The notes under the pieces: generated by a model
The model's input: the letters and a program-made list of their open reading frames with translations, nothing else
Told to the model about the DNA's origin: nothing
The model's database searches: none
Position numbers and translations under genes: made by a program
Source of the DNA: Spongilla lacustris
Taxonomy: Eukaryota; Porifera; Demospongiae; Spongillida; Spongillidae
Length of the DNA stretch: 64,000 bases
Assembly (NCBI GenBank): GCA_949361645.1
Contig: OX442415.1
Span: 159,501-223,500 of the forward strand
Direction: 5' to 3'
Part shown: positions 1 through 9,720 of the stretch, piece by piece
Layout: every line of letters starts with the position of its first letter
Position numbering within the stretch: position 1 is the stretch's first letter

Positions 1-642
1 TAATTATGGCTTTTATATCTTTGGATAGCCCTGATTGAGACCTACACTTTGATATATACTATGACGCAATTACCTCACGTGATACTGCTAAGGATTATGA
101 AACTCCATTAAAACTTTACCGCGGTGATGCCAAGGTATTTATGATTTGTGATTACACCAGTATGATGATCAGTACAACTAGAATACATTTTCTGAAAGAC
201 GTATCGAAAATTCATCTCTGATGGGAAAATAATTCAACTAAAGCTCTTTCATCGCCGCCATTATGGCCACTTTATTACGATTATTTAGCATAGCAAAGCT
301 ATTGGCAACTACGTCTGAGGCCAAATTGTGCGTAAGCGACTGCTAGATGGCACCAATTTATAATATTCACTGAAAAGGTTCCGCTTCATCATAGCGTTTT
401 CTATTATCCTTTATTGACTTAATTTTTGCGCGCGATTGCGCGTACTGTGGGATTTTGCTGCTGAATGTTCGAAAGCCAGTATGTATACATAGTACACGTA
501 CACCACAATGAATAAGATGTTTGTTGATGCTCAGGTTGCCATCAGAGCTTTCTGTACACATACACACACACCCACACACACACACAGAGTTGGGCCGGAC
601 AAAAATAGACATAGTGATGAGAGCAAACACTATTGGTTAGGG
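1..642. other. No recognisable gene; short CA-rich tract
   Basis: I see no supported gene here. Positions about 556-588 hold a CA-rich microsatellite. An 87-residue minus-strand open frame across this tract is cysteine-rich only because it reads through the CA repeat, so I do not call it. Confidence 0.5.
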
Positions 643-927
643 TTACAGCAATCGCCTCATCTTAGGCGTTAAGGACATGACCCAGGTTAAGACACAGGTT
701 GGCATCCTGGAGGTCAAAAGCAGAAGCCCCAAACACACACACAGCTAGGGGAAGTCTCGGTCAAGGGTGGCAATGCCTACCAATGATGCAACAGATCCCA
801 TGCTAACTGGAGGTGGCAAGGCTTACCCCACTTCCCCAAATCAACGGAGCCTGTGAGCCCTCATGCCAGATTCCCAACAACAATGACACTCAGTTGGGCC
901 CGGAAGATAGAATTTAAAAGAGACAAG
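643..927 (+). repeat. Left part of an isolated 960-bp repeat unit
   Basis: This stretch matches, with few differences, the part of the tandem unit seen at 18,723-19,005, including the internal segment with the GGTCAAGGGTGG motif and the AGTTGGGCCCGGAAGATAGA end. The match stops near 927, where a composite insertion begins, and resumes at 3101. It shows that the 960-bp family exists outside the array as well as inside it. Confidence 0.85.
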
Positions 928-1051
928 ATATAAAAAAACATTCTTACTGAGAAAGTTAGTGGTATATAGGATTTTAAAGCAATGGTGGTGTAAAAAGGAA
1001 GGGAAGATACAATGACGAGTTCTAATAATTAAAAACAGCCAATTAAATTAA

Positions 1052-1895
1052 CGGTTTCCCCGCGAACGTCGCTTATAAGCGACACAATTATTACGTACGG
1101 TCACCGCGGACGTCGCTTATAAGCGACAAAATAACATGTTGATAGTTACACAAGTGTAACTTTTCGCCCATCGTACACATAAAGACCAAACCTTAGACAT
1201 AGCTAGTAGACAGGCATGCGAACAAGAATCAACATAGTTTGAGCAACGTTACGTTCACAAATATACACTTCTATAACGCCCATACGGTAGAATATTTGGG
1301 TGTGTCCGAGCATCATGTGAGGACAGCTGGTACGGTCGTATCGAGTGGTATATTTGTGTCTTGAAACGTTATAAAGATGACTCAGGGTCAAGAAAACATG
1401 TTCTGAGTTAGTAGTGTTCAGCTTTACTAAAGAAAGAAAACGGCAGGCGTTCAAAGTACGCTCCATCATAAATAATGTTGGGACAATTCAATGTACGGCG
1501 CTCGTACGTACGCTAGCACTGTTCAGCTTGTTTTCACGCACAAATCGTATATAGAATACATGCCTTCATCCTTAAATACTTGCCTAACAGTCCAGCGACG
1601 ATAGAAGTTAGATTTCAAGTTCATAGCGTCTATGGCAACGGCAGCGTCTCTGTAGGTAACCGACTCATTTGCTCACGGTAGGTTACGGATACCTTACCAG
1701 TGTGCTACAATCAGTTCATACCAGCGTGTAGAGAAATCACTTCTCTAACTGAATTTCAAAAGTTGCACTAAGAAGACTCGTTCGGTTCAAAAGTTATTTG
1801 GTGCAAATGACACTGTATCTAAAAATAGCAAATATCAATAATTAAATTCCGCGGTTACGTAGCTATAATTGATAATTAAATTAGCTGGGAAACCG
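1052..1895. mobile_element. TTAA-flanked non-autonomous DNA transposon (element E1)
   Basis: The element starts CGGTTTCCC and ends GGGAAACCG and is flanked by TTAA on both sides (1048-1051 and 1896-1899), the target-site signature of piggyBac-type elements. Two identical 16-bp perfect palindromes, GTCGCTTATAAGCGAC, sit at 1068-1083 and 1112-1127. The right end carries TACGTAACCGCGGAATT on the reverse strand. The longest open frame inside (88 residues, minus) resembles nothing I know, so this is probably a MITE-like derivative. Its end architecture matches the much larger element at 7359-16,371. Confidence 0.8.
1068..1127. repeat. Twin 16-bp palindromes of element E1
   Basis: GTCGCTTATAAGCGAC occurs at 1068-1083 and 1112-1127 with 28 bp between. 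Both are perfect palindromes and lie at offsets 16 and 60 from the element end. The spacer contains ATTATTACGTA and CCGCGG. Confidence 0.9.
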
Positions 1896-1965
1896 TTAAT
1901 AAAAACATGAAATACATACAATTAGATGATAAGTAATTAAAAAGAGAAATAATAAGACAATAAAT

Positions 1966-2796
1966 TTAATCCATGAATGAGGCCAGAGGAGCACCATCTT
2001 CAAACCCCAGCCCACTTCTCCATTTGGTGCGGGATCCTCTAAGACAGAGGCTCACTGCTCGAACCCCTGCAAAAGCAAGCCGTGATCTGACATAGCTGCT
2101 GGTAATGGAAAAGGTTTTGTCCCACTTGGAAGACAGAGCAGTGGCCATGTGCTTTAGGAAGTGACTAGCCTCTTTGTGTAGTAGTCCGTCCACGGAAAGG
2201 ACAAATGGGGTGAAGGTGCCTCTTCTGTCTTCAACTGCCTTTTTGTACATTCTCTTCTTCTCCAATGAGCTTGACTCAAGAATGGCATTAGGTGCTCGAT
2301 GGCAGTGTGATGGGGCGTCAGTGTCTATGACACGGACATCAAACAACGCCTCCACCTGTGGTTGCCAAACACCTCTGATTCCCAGGTCAAGCCTTAGTCC
2401 TGGATCACTTGAGGTGGCAGTAGCCTCATTGACAATAGGCTCCTTTATAACTTGGGGCCACACCTGACTGGCAAGGTCACCAAGGCAGTCACGGATCTCA
2501 TCGTGGCGTAGTATAACAAGTCCCCCCCTTCTTACAGTCTAGGGCATGTTGGAGGGTGAAATCAGCTCCACAACCATCACATTTGGCTGGCAGATTAGAT
2601 GGATGTCGCAAATAGGCCATCTCTGAACTGTACAGGAGCCAAATCAAAGTGGCAACTTTGGAGTGGCAGAGTTGTCAACCAGCTGGACGTTTTGCCCTCA
2701 ACCACCCTCATGATTGCACGTTGTCTGCCTGGTGAAAGAGTTGCAAGAATGGCATCTAGTTTCTGTTTGGAAACCTCGTCAAGTGCTTTTCGCGTC
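1966..2796 (-). pseudogene. Retrotransposon C-terminal fragment (zinc motif plus nuclease-like region)
   Basis: The main open frame runs from 2463 to the stop at 1966. Upstream on the same strand the coding pattern continues to about 2796, first as CDGCG...HALDCKKGG followed by RHDEIRD, then, after a frame change near 2600, as SPGRQRAIMRVVEGKTSSWL. The C-terminal part contains LRLDLGIRGVWQPQ and EALFDVRVIDTDAPS. I recognise this order (RT tail, CCHC-like zinc motif, RHxEIRD, acidic segment) from retrotransposon proteins of cnidarians and sponges. Reading the acidic segment as a restriction-like endonuclease is inference. The RT core is absent and there is at least one frameshift, so the copy is dead and 5'-truncated. 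The plus-strand fragment at 52,200-52,967 has the same layout. Confidence 0.7.
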
Positions 2797-3100
2797 TACA
2801 ATAATCATTTCTATATTTAGCATTTAGTAGAACGGCATGCATAAAGTTTATGGTGCTAAATATAGGAATGATTATTGTAACTTTCCTTCCTTTTAACACC
2901 ACCATTTCATTAAAATCCTATATACCACTAACTTTCTCAGAGAGAATGTTTTTTTATATCTTGTTTCATTCACTTTTTTACTACTAGTATACTTACAACC
3001 GGCCCGTACGTTTGTATTACAAGCCTTATTGCCTAGCAACACAATGTTTAAATTTGCAGCTGTTCTACATCGAAACTCGTGCACCAAGCTTTATGCACTG

Positions 3101-3355
3101 TAAATAGAAACAGGTGTCATGTATCTGCAACATCGCAATGCATAGATACAGTGATTAAGGACAACAAATGTGTACGGTACCATACAAATTGTAGCGCAGC
3201 ATTTATTGTCAAAAATGGGACACCTGAAAATGCTTTATACTTAGGACAGCTTTGCCAACCATTCGCATGGAGAACACAGATAAAAGTGTGTGTCAGTCTC
3301 CTGGCTCATTGAGGCAGATGGACATTGCGGACAAATATCTGTGGAGTACGATCAG
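3101..3355 (+). repeat. Right part of the isolated 960-bp repeat unit
   Basis: The sequence resumes at TAAATAGAAACAGGTGTCAT and follows the array unit through GGCAGATGGACATTGCGGAC to GTGGAGTACGATCAG. It is the continuation of the 643-927 piece after the composite insertion. The 166-bp satellite begins directly after it. Confidence 0.85.
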
Positions 3356-4244
3356 AAATATTGCGTTGTTTTTTGGTTATTTGGTTAAGTACATGTACAT
3401 GTAGTTCTACATCATAACAAACCAACCGGAATCACATGCGGGGTAGTACATCAGTACCCCTATCTTCACTCGACACAGGACAGGTAAAGCCTGACTATGG
3501 TATTGCACTTTGGTTTCAGTTATTTGGTTAGTTCTACCCCATAACATACCAACCAAGCCCATGTTGGCTTCAATGAAACCCCGAGGGGAATCACATGCTG
3601 GATGTATATCACTACCCCTATCTTCACTCGACCCAAAACAGGAATATGGCATTAAGTTATTTGGTTAAGTACATGTCGTTCTACACCATAACAAACCAAC
3701 CAAGCCCATGTACCCCTATCTTCACTCGACATAGGAGAGGGAAAGCCTGGAATATGGCAATGCACTTTGGTTAAGTTATACGGTCAGGTACACATGTAGT
3801 TCTACCCCATAACAAACCAACTAAGCCCATGTCGGCTTCAATGAAACCCCGAGGTGAATCACATGCTAGATACTACATCACAACCCCTATCTTCACTCGA
3901 CACAAGACAGAAATATGGCATTGGTTTTTGGTTCAGTTCTTTGGTTAAGTACATGTACATGTAGTTCTACACCATAACAAACCAACCAAACCCATGTCGG
4001 CTTCAATGAAACCCCGAGGGGAATCACATGCGGGGTTTTATATCAGTACCCCTATCTTCACTCGACACAGGACAGGTAAAGCCTGAATATGATATTGCAC
4101 TTTGGTTAAGTTATTTAGCTCAGTACATGTAATTCTACCCCACAACAAACCAACCAAACCCATGTCGGGTTCAATGAGACCCCGAGAGGAATCACAAGCG
4201 GGGTAGTACATCAGTACCCCTATCTTCACTCAACACAGGACAGG
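3356..4244. repeat. 166-bp satellite, segment 1
   Basis: Tandem units carry TACATCAGTACCCCTATCTT, CACTCGACACAGGACAGG and CATGTCGGCTTCAATGAAAC. The marker CCCCTATCTTCACTC recurs near 3457, 3617, 3705 (shortened unit), 3883, 4050 and 4217, which gives a unit of about 166 bp. The segment is cut by the LTR element at 4245. Confidence 0.85.
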
Positions 4245-4449
4245 TGTAATGTCTTGGATCTAGCCGGCACGCATACACGTGTCGCGGCAGGGCCGCGACA
4301 GCCCACACGGAAGGTCAGCCACCCAAGGTACAAAATGTCTGATCCTAATACATACACAACATATACCGCACATGACGTCACGACACACCAACACAAAACA
4401 TCCGATGGGAATACGCCACGTGTGACCCTTGTGGTTGACCTCTTCTTAA

Positions 4450-5080
4450 CTCTTTGACAGTCAACACGGATAACGTAGTTAATTGATTATTTGCCAGTAA
4501 TGTTTTCAATTATGGCTACCCATACGGCCGCTGCTTAGTAGTCGCTGTTCTCAAAGAATCTCGCGGTTAGCCTCATTAAAAAGATACTATCTATGATAGA
4601 AGAGTGTTTTATGATGTTTGTTATGATATATGGTGTACTAGCTTGAAAACAATCGGCAGCTAACAAGACCCGATTTAGGTCGAGCGAAGCGGGCAGGAAT
4701 TCGAAGCCGTATATTGCGCATACTTCAAAGCAGTCGATAAAAACACCATAGTTCTATCCCTTGTTACATCTAACGTCCTGACGTTTTAAAAAGCTTCGCT
4801 CACCTATATTTTAGTAGAAATAGCGGGTGCTAATTCGAAGCTGCTGGTGACGATAGAGACGCCATTACATGTACACCTGCAGCTGTTCGTTCCCGCTTTC
4901 CTTTCAATTAAAAACCAACGCTCCGGTCATAGCTCTATGCCACTAGGGCTTATTGGTACATGGAGCATGTAACCGTGCGACACAGACTGGTTTTCTATAT
5001 GTGTGCATGTATGTATATGCACTTGGCGGTTAACGCGAATTAATTTTTAGTATATATATATGCACTTGGCGGTCAAAGAG
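4450..5080. mobile_element. TTAA-flanked MITE inside an LTR (element E2)
   Basis: The insert is flanked by TTAA (4446-4449 and 5081-5084). Its ends are CTCTTTGACAGTCAA and the reverse complement of TTGGCGGTCAAAGAG. The other LTR, near 6831, preserves the empty site with a single TTAA. The right end repeats TATATGCACTTGGCGGT (about 5020 and 5059). There is no coding sequence. It lacks the twin palindromes of E1 and E3, so it is probably a separate TTAA family. Confidence 0.88.
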
Positions 5081-5169
5081 TTAAAGTATCCATCACGGGC
5101 GTGGTCCGGATACATCACATTCCTCCCCACTTAATTTTCAATCCTCTCTCACCTCGTGGCTAAGGACGT

Positions 5170-5575
5170 TCTCCTCTCCCCATGGCAGCAGGACTTTCTC
5201 CTCTCCCCATGGCAGCAGGACTTTCTCCTCTCCCCAAGGCAGCAGGACTTTCTCCTCTCCCCATGGCAGCAGGACTTTCTCCTCTCCCCATGGCAGCATT
5301 CTCCTCTCCCATGGCAGCAGGACTTTCTCCTCTCCCCATGGCAGCAGGACTTTCTCCTCTCCCCATGGCAGCAGGACTTTCTCCTCTCCCCATGGCAGCA
5401 GGACTTTCTCCTCTCCCCATGGCAGCATGACTTTCTCCTCTCCCCCTGGCAGCAGGACTTTCTCGTCTCCCCGGTGGCAGCAGGACTTTTTCCTCTCCCC
5501 ATGGCAGCAGGACTTTCTCCTCTCCCCATGGCAGCAGGACTTTCTCCTCTCCCCGGTGGCAGCAGGATTCTCTCC
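5170..5575. repeat. 27-bp minisatellite inside the LTR element
   Basis: The unit is CTTTCTCCTCTCCCCATGG followed by CAGCAGGA, 27 bp, repeated about 15 times with one shortened unit near 5300. Because 27 is a multiple of three and the unit lacks stops, several frames on both strands stay open. Those open frames are a property of the repeat and not evidence for genes. Confidence 0.9.
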
Positions 5576-6615
5576 TGTCCTTGGTGCATAGAGATTCCTC
5601 TCTCAGTAGAGACTTCTCTCTCCCCATAGGTAGACACTCCTCTCTCAGTAGACTCCTCTTTTTCAGTAGAGACTCTCTCTTTGTGGAGACCTCCCTCTCT
5701 CTCTCAGTAGAGACTCCTTACTCAGTAGAGATTCTCAGTACAGGCTCACTCTCTCTTCTCTCTCCGGTAGCAGAGACTCTTTCTCTAGCTCTCTCTGGTA
5801 GCAGAGACTCTTTCTCTTCCTCAGCAGAAATTCTTTCTCTCCCGGTATCAGAGACTCTTTCTCCTCCCCTTGTGGCTATGACTCACCCCGGTAGAGACTC
5901 TTTCCAGGAACTTCTACTCCTCCCCTTGTAGTAGAACTCTCTCCTCCCCGGTAGTAGAGACCCTTTCTCTCTTTCGGGCGGTAGAGATTACAGATCACCG
6001 TGGCTAACAGTGGACTCCACTCCCTCAGACCCATTCATCCCCGGCGGTAGGAGTCCTTCTAAATTGCTGTGCAGAGACTCTTCTCCTAGTTCTCCTGGCG
6101 GCAGAAACTCTCTCTCCCCCTGGCGCGATAGAGCCTCCTCTCTTCACGGTGCAGTAGAGACTCCTCTCTCCCCCAGGCGCGGCAGAGTCTCCTCTCTCCC
6201 CCAGGCGCGGTAGAGTCTCCTCTCTCCCCCTGGCGCGATAGAGTCTCCTCTCTTCACGGTGCGGTAGAGCCTCCTCTCTTCATGGTGCAGTAGACACTCC
6301 TCTCTTCACGGTGCGGTAGAGACTCCTCTCTCCCCCTGGCGCGATTAAGTCTCCTCACCTCACGGTGTGGTAGGTGTGGTAGAGACTCCTCTCTCCCCGG
6401 TGCGGTAGAGACTCTTCTCCTTCCCTTGTGCATGTGGCAGCCGAACTCCCCTCGTTTCTCCACAATGGCAGTAGGCCTCTCCCTAAGGTGGTGCCTGGTG
6501 AGACACTTGTCCTCCCTCGAAGAGCTGGGGGTCCGACACTCCTCTCTCCAAAGGGCTTCATCTCTCTTACCTCCTGTAGTGGGGCTGTGAGCTCTCCTGC
6601 TATTTACCCTCGTCG
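5576..6615. repeat. Degenerate CT-rich minisatellite
   Basis: Diverged repeats of the form GTAGAGACTCCTCTCTCCCC, about 20-25 bp, fill the rest of the LTR element interior. No gag, protease or polymerase motif is visible in any frame I read. Confidence 0.75.
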
Positions 6616-6861
6616 CCAATGTAATGTCTTGGATCTAGCCGGCACGCGTACACGTGTCGCGGCAGGGCTGCGACAGCCCACACTTAACGTCAGCCACCCG
6701 AGGACCAAAATGTCTGATCCAAATACATATACAACATACAATATCAAGACCGCACATGACGTCACGACACACCAACACAAAACATCCGATGCGAATAGGC
6801 CACGTGACCCTTGTGGTTGACCTCTTCTTAAAGTATCCGTCACGGGCGTGGTCCGGATACA

Positions 6862-7354
6862 CCAGGACAGGTAAAGCCTGAATATGGTATTGCACTTTGG
6901 TTAAGTTATTTGGTTAGTTCTACCCATAACATTCCAACCAAGCCCATGTTGGCTTCAACGAAACTCCCAGGGGAATCGCATGCGAGATAGAATATCACTA
7001 CCCCTATCTTCACTCGACCCAAAACAGGAATATGGCATTAAGTTATTTGGTTAAGGGTAACATGTCGTTCTACACAATAACAAACCAACCAATCCCATGT
7101 CGGCTTCAATGAAACCCCGAAGGGAATCATATGCGTGGTAGTACATCAGTAGTCCTATCTTCACCCAACACAGGACAGGTATATGGCACTGTTATTTGTT
7201 CTGTTATAGGATTAGGTACATATAGTCTACACCATAACAAACCAACCAATCTCATGTATGCTTCAATGAAACCACAAGGGGAATCACATGCAGGGTAGTA
7301 CATCAGTACCCCTATCTTCACTCGACACAGGACAGTGGAGTATGGCATTGTACT
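6862..7354. repeat. 166-bp satellite, segment 2
   Basis: This continues segment 1 after the LTR element, starting within the same GGACAGGTAAAGCCTG motif that was split. It ends at TATGGCATTGTACTTTAA, where the 9-kb TTAA element is inserted. Confidence 0.85.
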
Positions 7355-7374
7355 TTAACCGATTATACGCGGAA

Positions 7375-7434
7375 GACTCAAATTTGAGTCCAAAAATTAT
7401 TACGCGTAAAATGCGGTAGACTCAAATTTGAGTC
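7375..7434. repeat. Twin 16-bp palindromes of element E3
   Basis: GACTCAAATTTGAGTC occurs at 7375-7390 and 7419-7434, with a 28-bp spacer containing ATTATTACG and TGCGG. Offsets from the element end are 16 and 60, the same as in E1, although the palindrome sequence itself differs. Confidence 0.9.
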
Positions 7435-7667
7435 CAGCTGTATACACTACGGTACAAGAAATGCAGTCCACAGTCGGTGGTTTATTCGGTTCTGAAACTA
7501 GCAAAGCGGTATTCACCAGTCCCTATACTGTTCATTTTATTGTCGAACGTGTGGGCTTGCTATTGTGGGTTTCTTGCTAAACTGTGGACACAGTAAACAA
7601 CGAATGCAATGAATAACATTCCAATGATAATATAATTTGATAGAGAATGACAAAGCGCTCGCGCAAG

Positions 7668-7793
7668 ATGGGGTCTTGGAAACTTTTAGATAAGGATGAC
7701 GATGTCCTGGAGAGCTTTTGTATCGAGCCTGATGAGCTTGATGAACGTGTTGATCTGCAGAAAGGACACACAATGGCAGCCTCTGCAATGTAG
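7668..7793 (+). pseudogene. Short acidic open frame near the left end of E3
   Basis: A 41-residue frame starts MGSWKLLDKDDDVLESFC and continues IEPDELDERVD before a stop. It lies about 310 bp inside the left TIR of E3. Acidic N-termini are common in piggyBac transposases, so it could be the remnant of the E3 transposase start, but no catalytic domain follows. This is inference from composition and position only. Confidence 0.25.
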
Positions 7794-7866
7794 TGTAAAT
7801 GAGTACATGACTATGTGTTTATCTGACATGAAAGGTTAAGGCTAATTGTCAACTAAAAAAAAAATG

Positions 7867-9165
7867 CTATGTACACTCAGTATGTGTGTGAGGGATTGTG
7901 TGTACAAAGGTGGTATGAACAAGGGGTATATATAGAGAGGGTGTGGGTATGTACAAGGGATGTGTGTAGAGGGTGTACAAGGGGTGTGTGTAAGGGAGTG
8001 TGTACACTACAAGGTGTAGTGTGTTTACAAGTGGTGTGTGCGAGGGAGTGTGTGTACAAGGGCTGTGTGTGAGGGAGTGTGTGTACAAGGGGTATGTGAG
8101 GGAGTGTGTGTACAAGGGGTGTGTGTGAGGGAGTGTGTGTACAAGGGGTGTGTGTGAGGGAGTGTGTGAACAAGGGGTGTGTGTGAGGGAGTGTGTGTAC
8201 AAGGGGTGTGTGAGGGAGTGTGTGTACAAGGGGTGTGTTGAGGGAGTGTGTACAAGGGGTGTGTGTGAGAGAGTGTGTGTACAAGGGGTGTGTGAGGGAG
8301 TGTGTGTACAAGGGGTGTGTGTGAGGGAGTGTGTGTACAAGGAGTATGTGAGGGGTGAGGGAGTGTGTACAAGGTGTAGTGTGTTTACAAGAGGTGTGTG
8401 AAGAGGGTACGTGTGTGAGGAGTATAGTAAAGTGGGTGCTGTGCATTGCGCTGTGTAGAATGGCAAGAGTGTGACAAGAAGATTTATGTGTAGATTAGAT
8501 GTGTGTGATAAGGGAGTGTGTGCAGTGGGTGGATGTGTACATGCAGTGACCGGATTGCTATTGGCAGGTGGGTGTGCAGTAGAGTGTGAGTATGACAAGG
8601 AGTTGGATTGATAAAGAGTGCAATGGATGGTGTGTACAAGGTTGTGTGAGGGAGTATACGTATGCATAAGGAGTGTGTAGAGAGGGTGTTTCTGAGGGTG
8701 TGTGAGGGAGTGTGTATAGAGAGGGAGGGAGTGTGTACAAAGGTGTACTATGTTTACAAGTGGTGTGTGTACAAGGTGTGTGTGAGGGGTGTAGTGTGTG
8801 TGAGGGAGTGTGTAGTGTGTGAGGTGTGTGAAAAGAGGGAGTATGTACAAAGGTGTAGTGTGTTTCCAAGTGGTGTGTAGAGAGGGTGTTTCCAAGGGTT
8901 GTGTGAGGGAGTGTGTACAAAGGTGTGGTGTGTTTACAAGTGGTGTGTGCGAGAGGGAGTGTGTATTGAGAGGGTGAGGGAGTGTGTAAGGTGTGGTGTT
9001 TTTACAAGTGGTGTGTATACAAGCGGTGTGTGCGAGGGTGTTTCTGAGGGGTGTGTGTGAGGGAGTGTGTAGAGGGTGTATGTGTAGAGGGTGTGTGTGT
9101 GAGGGAGTGTACACACAAGGGGTGTGTGAGGGATTGTGTAGAGGGTGCACAGCATGCCTACCCCA
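7867..9165. repeat. GT-rich minisatellite (about 28-30 bp unit)
   Basis: Units are variants of GTGTGTGAGGGAGTGTGTG plus TACAAGGG. The array becomes irregular after 8400, where unique-looking stretches such as GTAGAATGGCAAGAGTGTGA occur. Long open frames on both strands, up to 449 residues on the minus strand, come from the repeat and show no domain. Confidence 0.9.
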
Positions 9166-9171
9166 CACACC

Positions 9172-9429
9172 CCTTGTACACATCCACCCACTGCACACAC
9201 TCCCTATCACACGCATCTAATCTACACACATAAATCTCCTTGTCACACTCTTGCCATTCTAAACAGTGCAATGCACACCACCCACTTTACTATACACTAT
9301 GCACACCTCTCACACCCCTTGTACACACCACACCCTCTATACACATCCTCCCACACACTACACACTCCCTCCCACACACTACACACTCCCTTACACACCC
9401 ATTGGAAAACCCTCTATACACACACCCAT
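9172..9429. repeat. CA-rich minisatellite, inverted relative to 7867-9165
   Basis: The strand bias flips here. Positions about 9190-9310 are the reverse complement of about 8415-8550, including the unique stretch with CTTGCCATTCTA. This is an inverted duplication inside the array. Confidence 0.85.
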
Positions 9430-9512
9430 TTTACCAGAGGTAACCACTTTAAGCTCAAGTCCAGATCATTACCACATCATAATTTTCGTCTAAACTTTTT
9501 TTCAGAACGTGT
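9430..9512 (+). pseudogene. Non-LTR retrotransposon RT tail, part 1
   Basis: The frame reads RGNHFKLKSR, then FRLNFFSERV, typical of the end of CR1/RTE-type reverse transcriptases. It is interrupted by the BEL element exactly at CGTGT and continues at 14,897. It is 5'-truncated, with only the last few dozen codons present. Confidence 0.7.
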
Positions 9513-9653
9513 TGTTGGATTGTTATTGTTTAGTTACGTAATATAATGTAATTGTGTGATGTAATTGTTGTTCACGTGATTAATTGAAGAAGTAGCGTGT
9601 GGCTAGCTCGAGTAGCGCCCTTCGTAATATCCGCGGCAAGCGCTGTTCGCACA
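9513..9653 (+). repeat. BEL 5' LTR
   Basis: 141-bp repeat TGTTGGATTG...GTTCGCACA, matching 14,751-14,891. It directly follows target duplication CGTGT and is followed by the primer-binding site. Confidence 0.92.
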
Positions 9654-9720
9654 TGGTCCTTCGAGAGCCTGGGAACAAACTTGGGAACAAACTAAAAGAT
9701 AGAACACGTGTCTTTTGAAG

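Larger units (their letters stand above)
928..2971. mobile_element. Composite insertion with about 90-bp inverted ends
   Basis: The left end (928-1012) and the right end (2881-2971) are inverted copies of about 85-95 bp, sharing for example CTGAGAAAGTTAGTGGTATA. The insert interrupts a 960-bp repeat unit. Inside are a TTAA-flanked element (1052-1895), a minus-strand retrotransposon fragment (1966-2796) and a small hairpin (2799-2823 against 2852-2877). No transposase for the outer ends is visible. The 130 bp from 2972 to 3100 belongs neither to the inverted ends nor to the 960-bp unit, so the true right boundary is uncertain. Confidence 0.6.
4245..6861 (-). mobile_element. Ty3/gypsy-like LTR element with minisatellite interior
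   Basis: Two direct repeats, 4245-5114 (split by element E2) and 6620-6861, begin TG and end CA in plus orientation. Read on the minus strand, TTGGCGACGAGGG follows the first LTR directly, resembling the primer-binding region of many Ty3/gypsy elements. The purine-rich AAGTGGGGAGGAATGTGA precedes the second LTR and fits a polypurine tract. Flanks ACAGG (4240-4244) and CCAGG (6862-6866) differ at one base, so the duplication is probable rather than exact. There is no gag or pol: 5170-6610 is minisatellite. I take it as a non-autonomous LTR element inserted into the 166-bp satellite. Confidence 0.75.

Noticed and set aside
5149..5637. Overlapping 155-162-residue frames on both strands
   Set aside because: Stop-free 27-bp minisatellite with no recognisable protein features.
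7867..9216. 449-residue minus-strand open frame
   Set aside because: It is a translation of the GT/CA minisatellite (HTPCTHT-like repeats), with no start context or domain.
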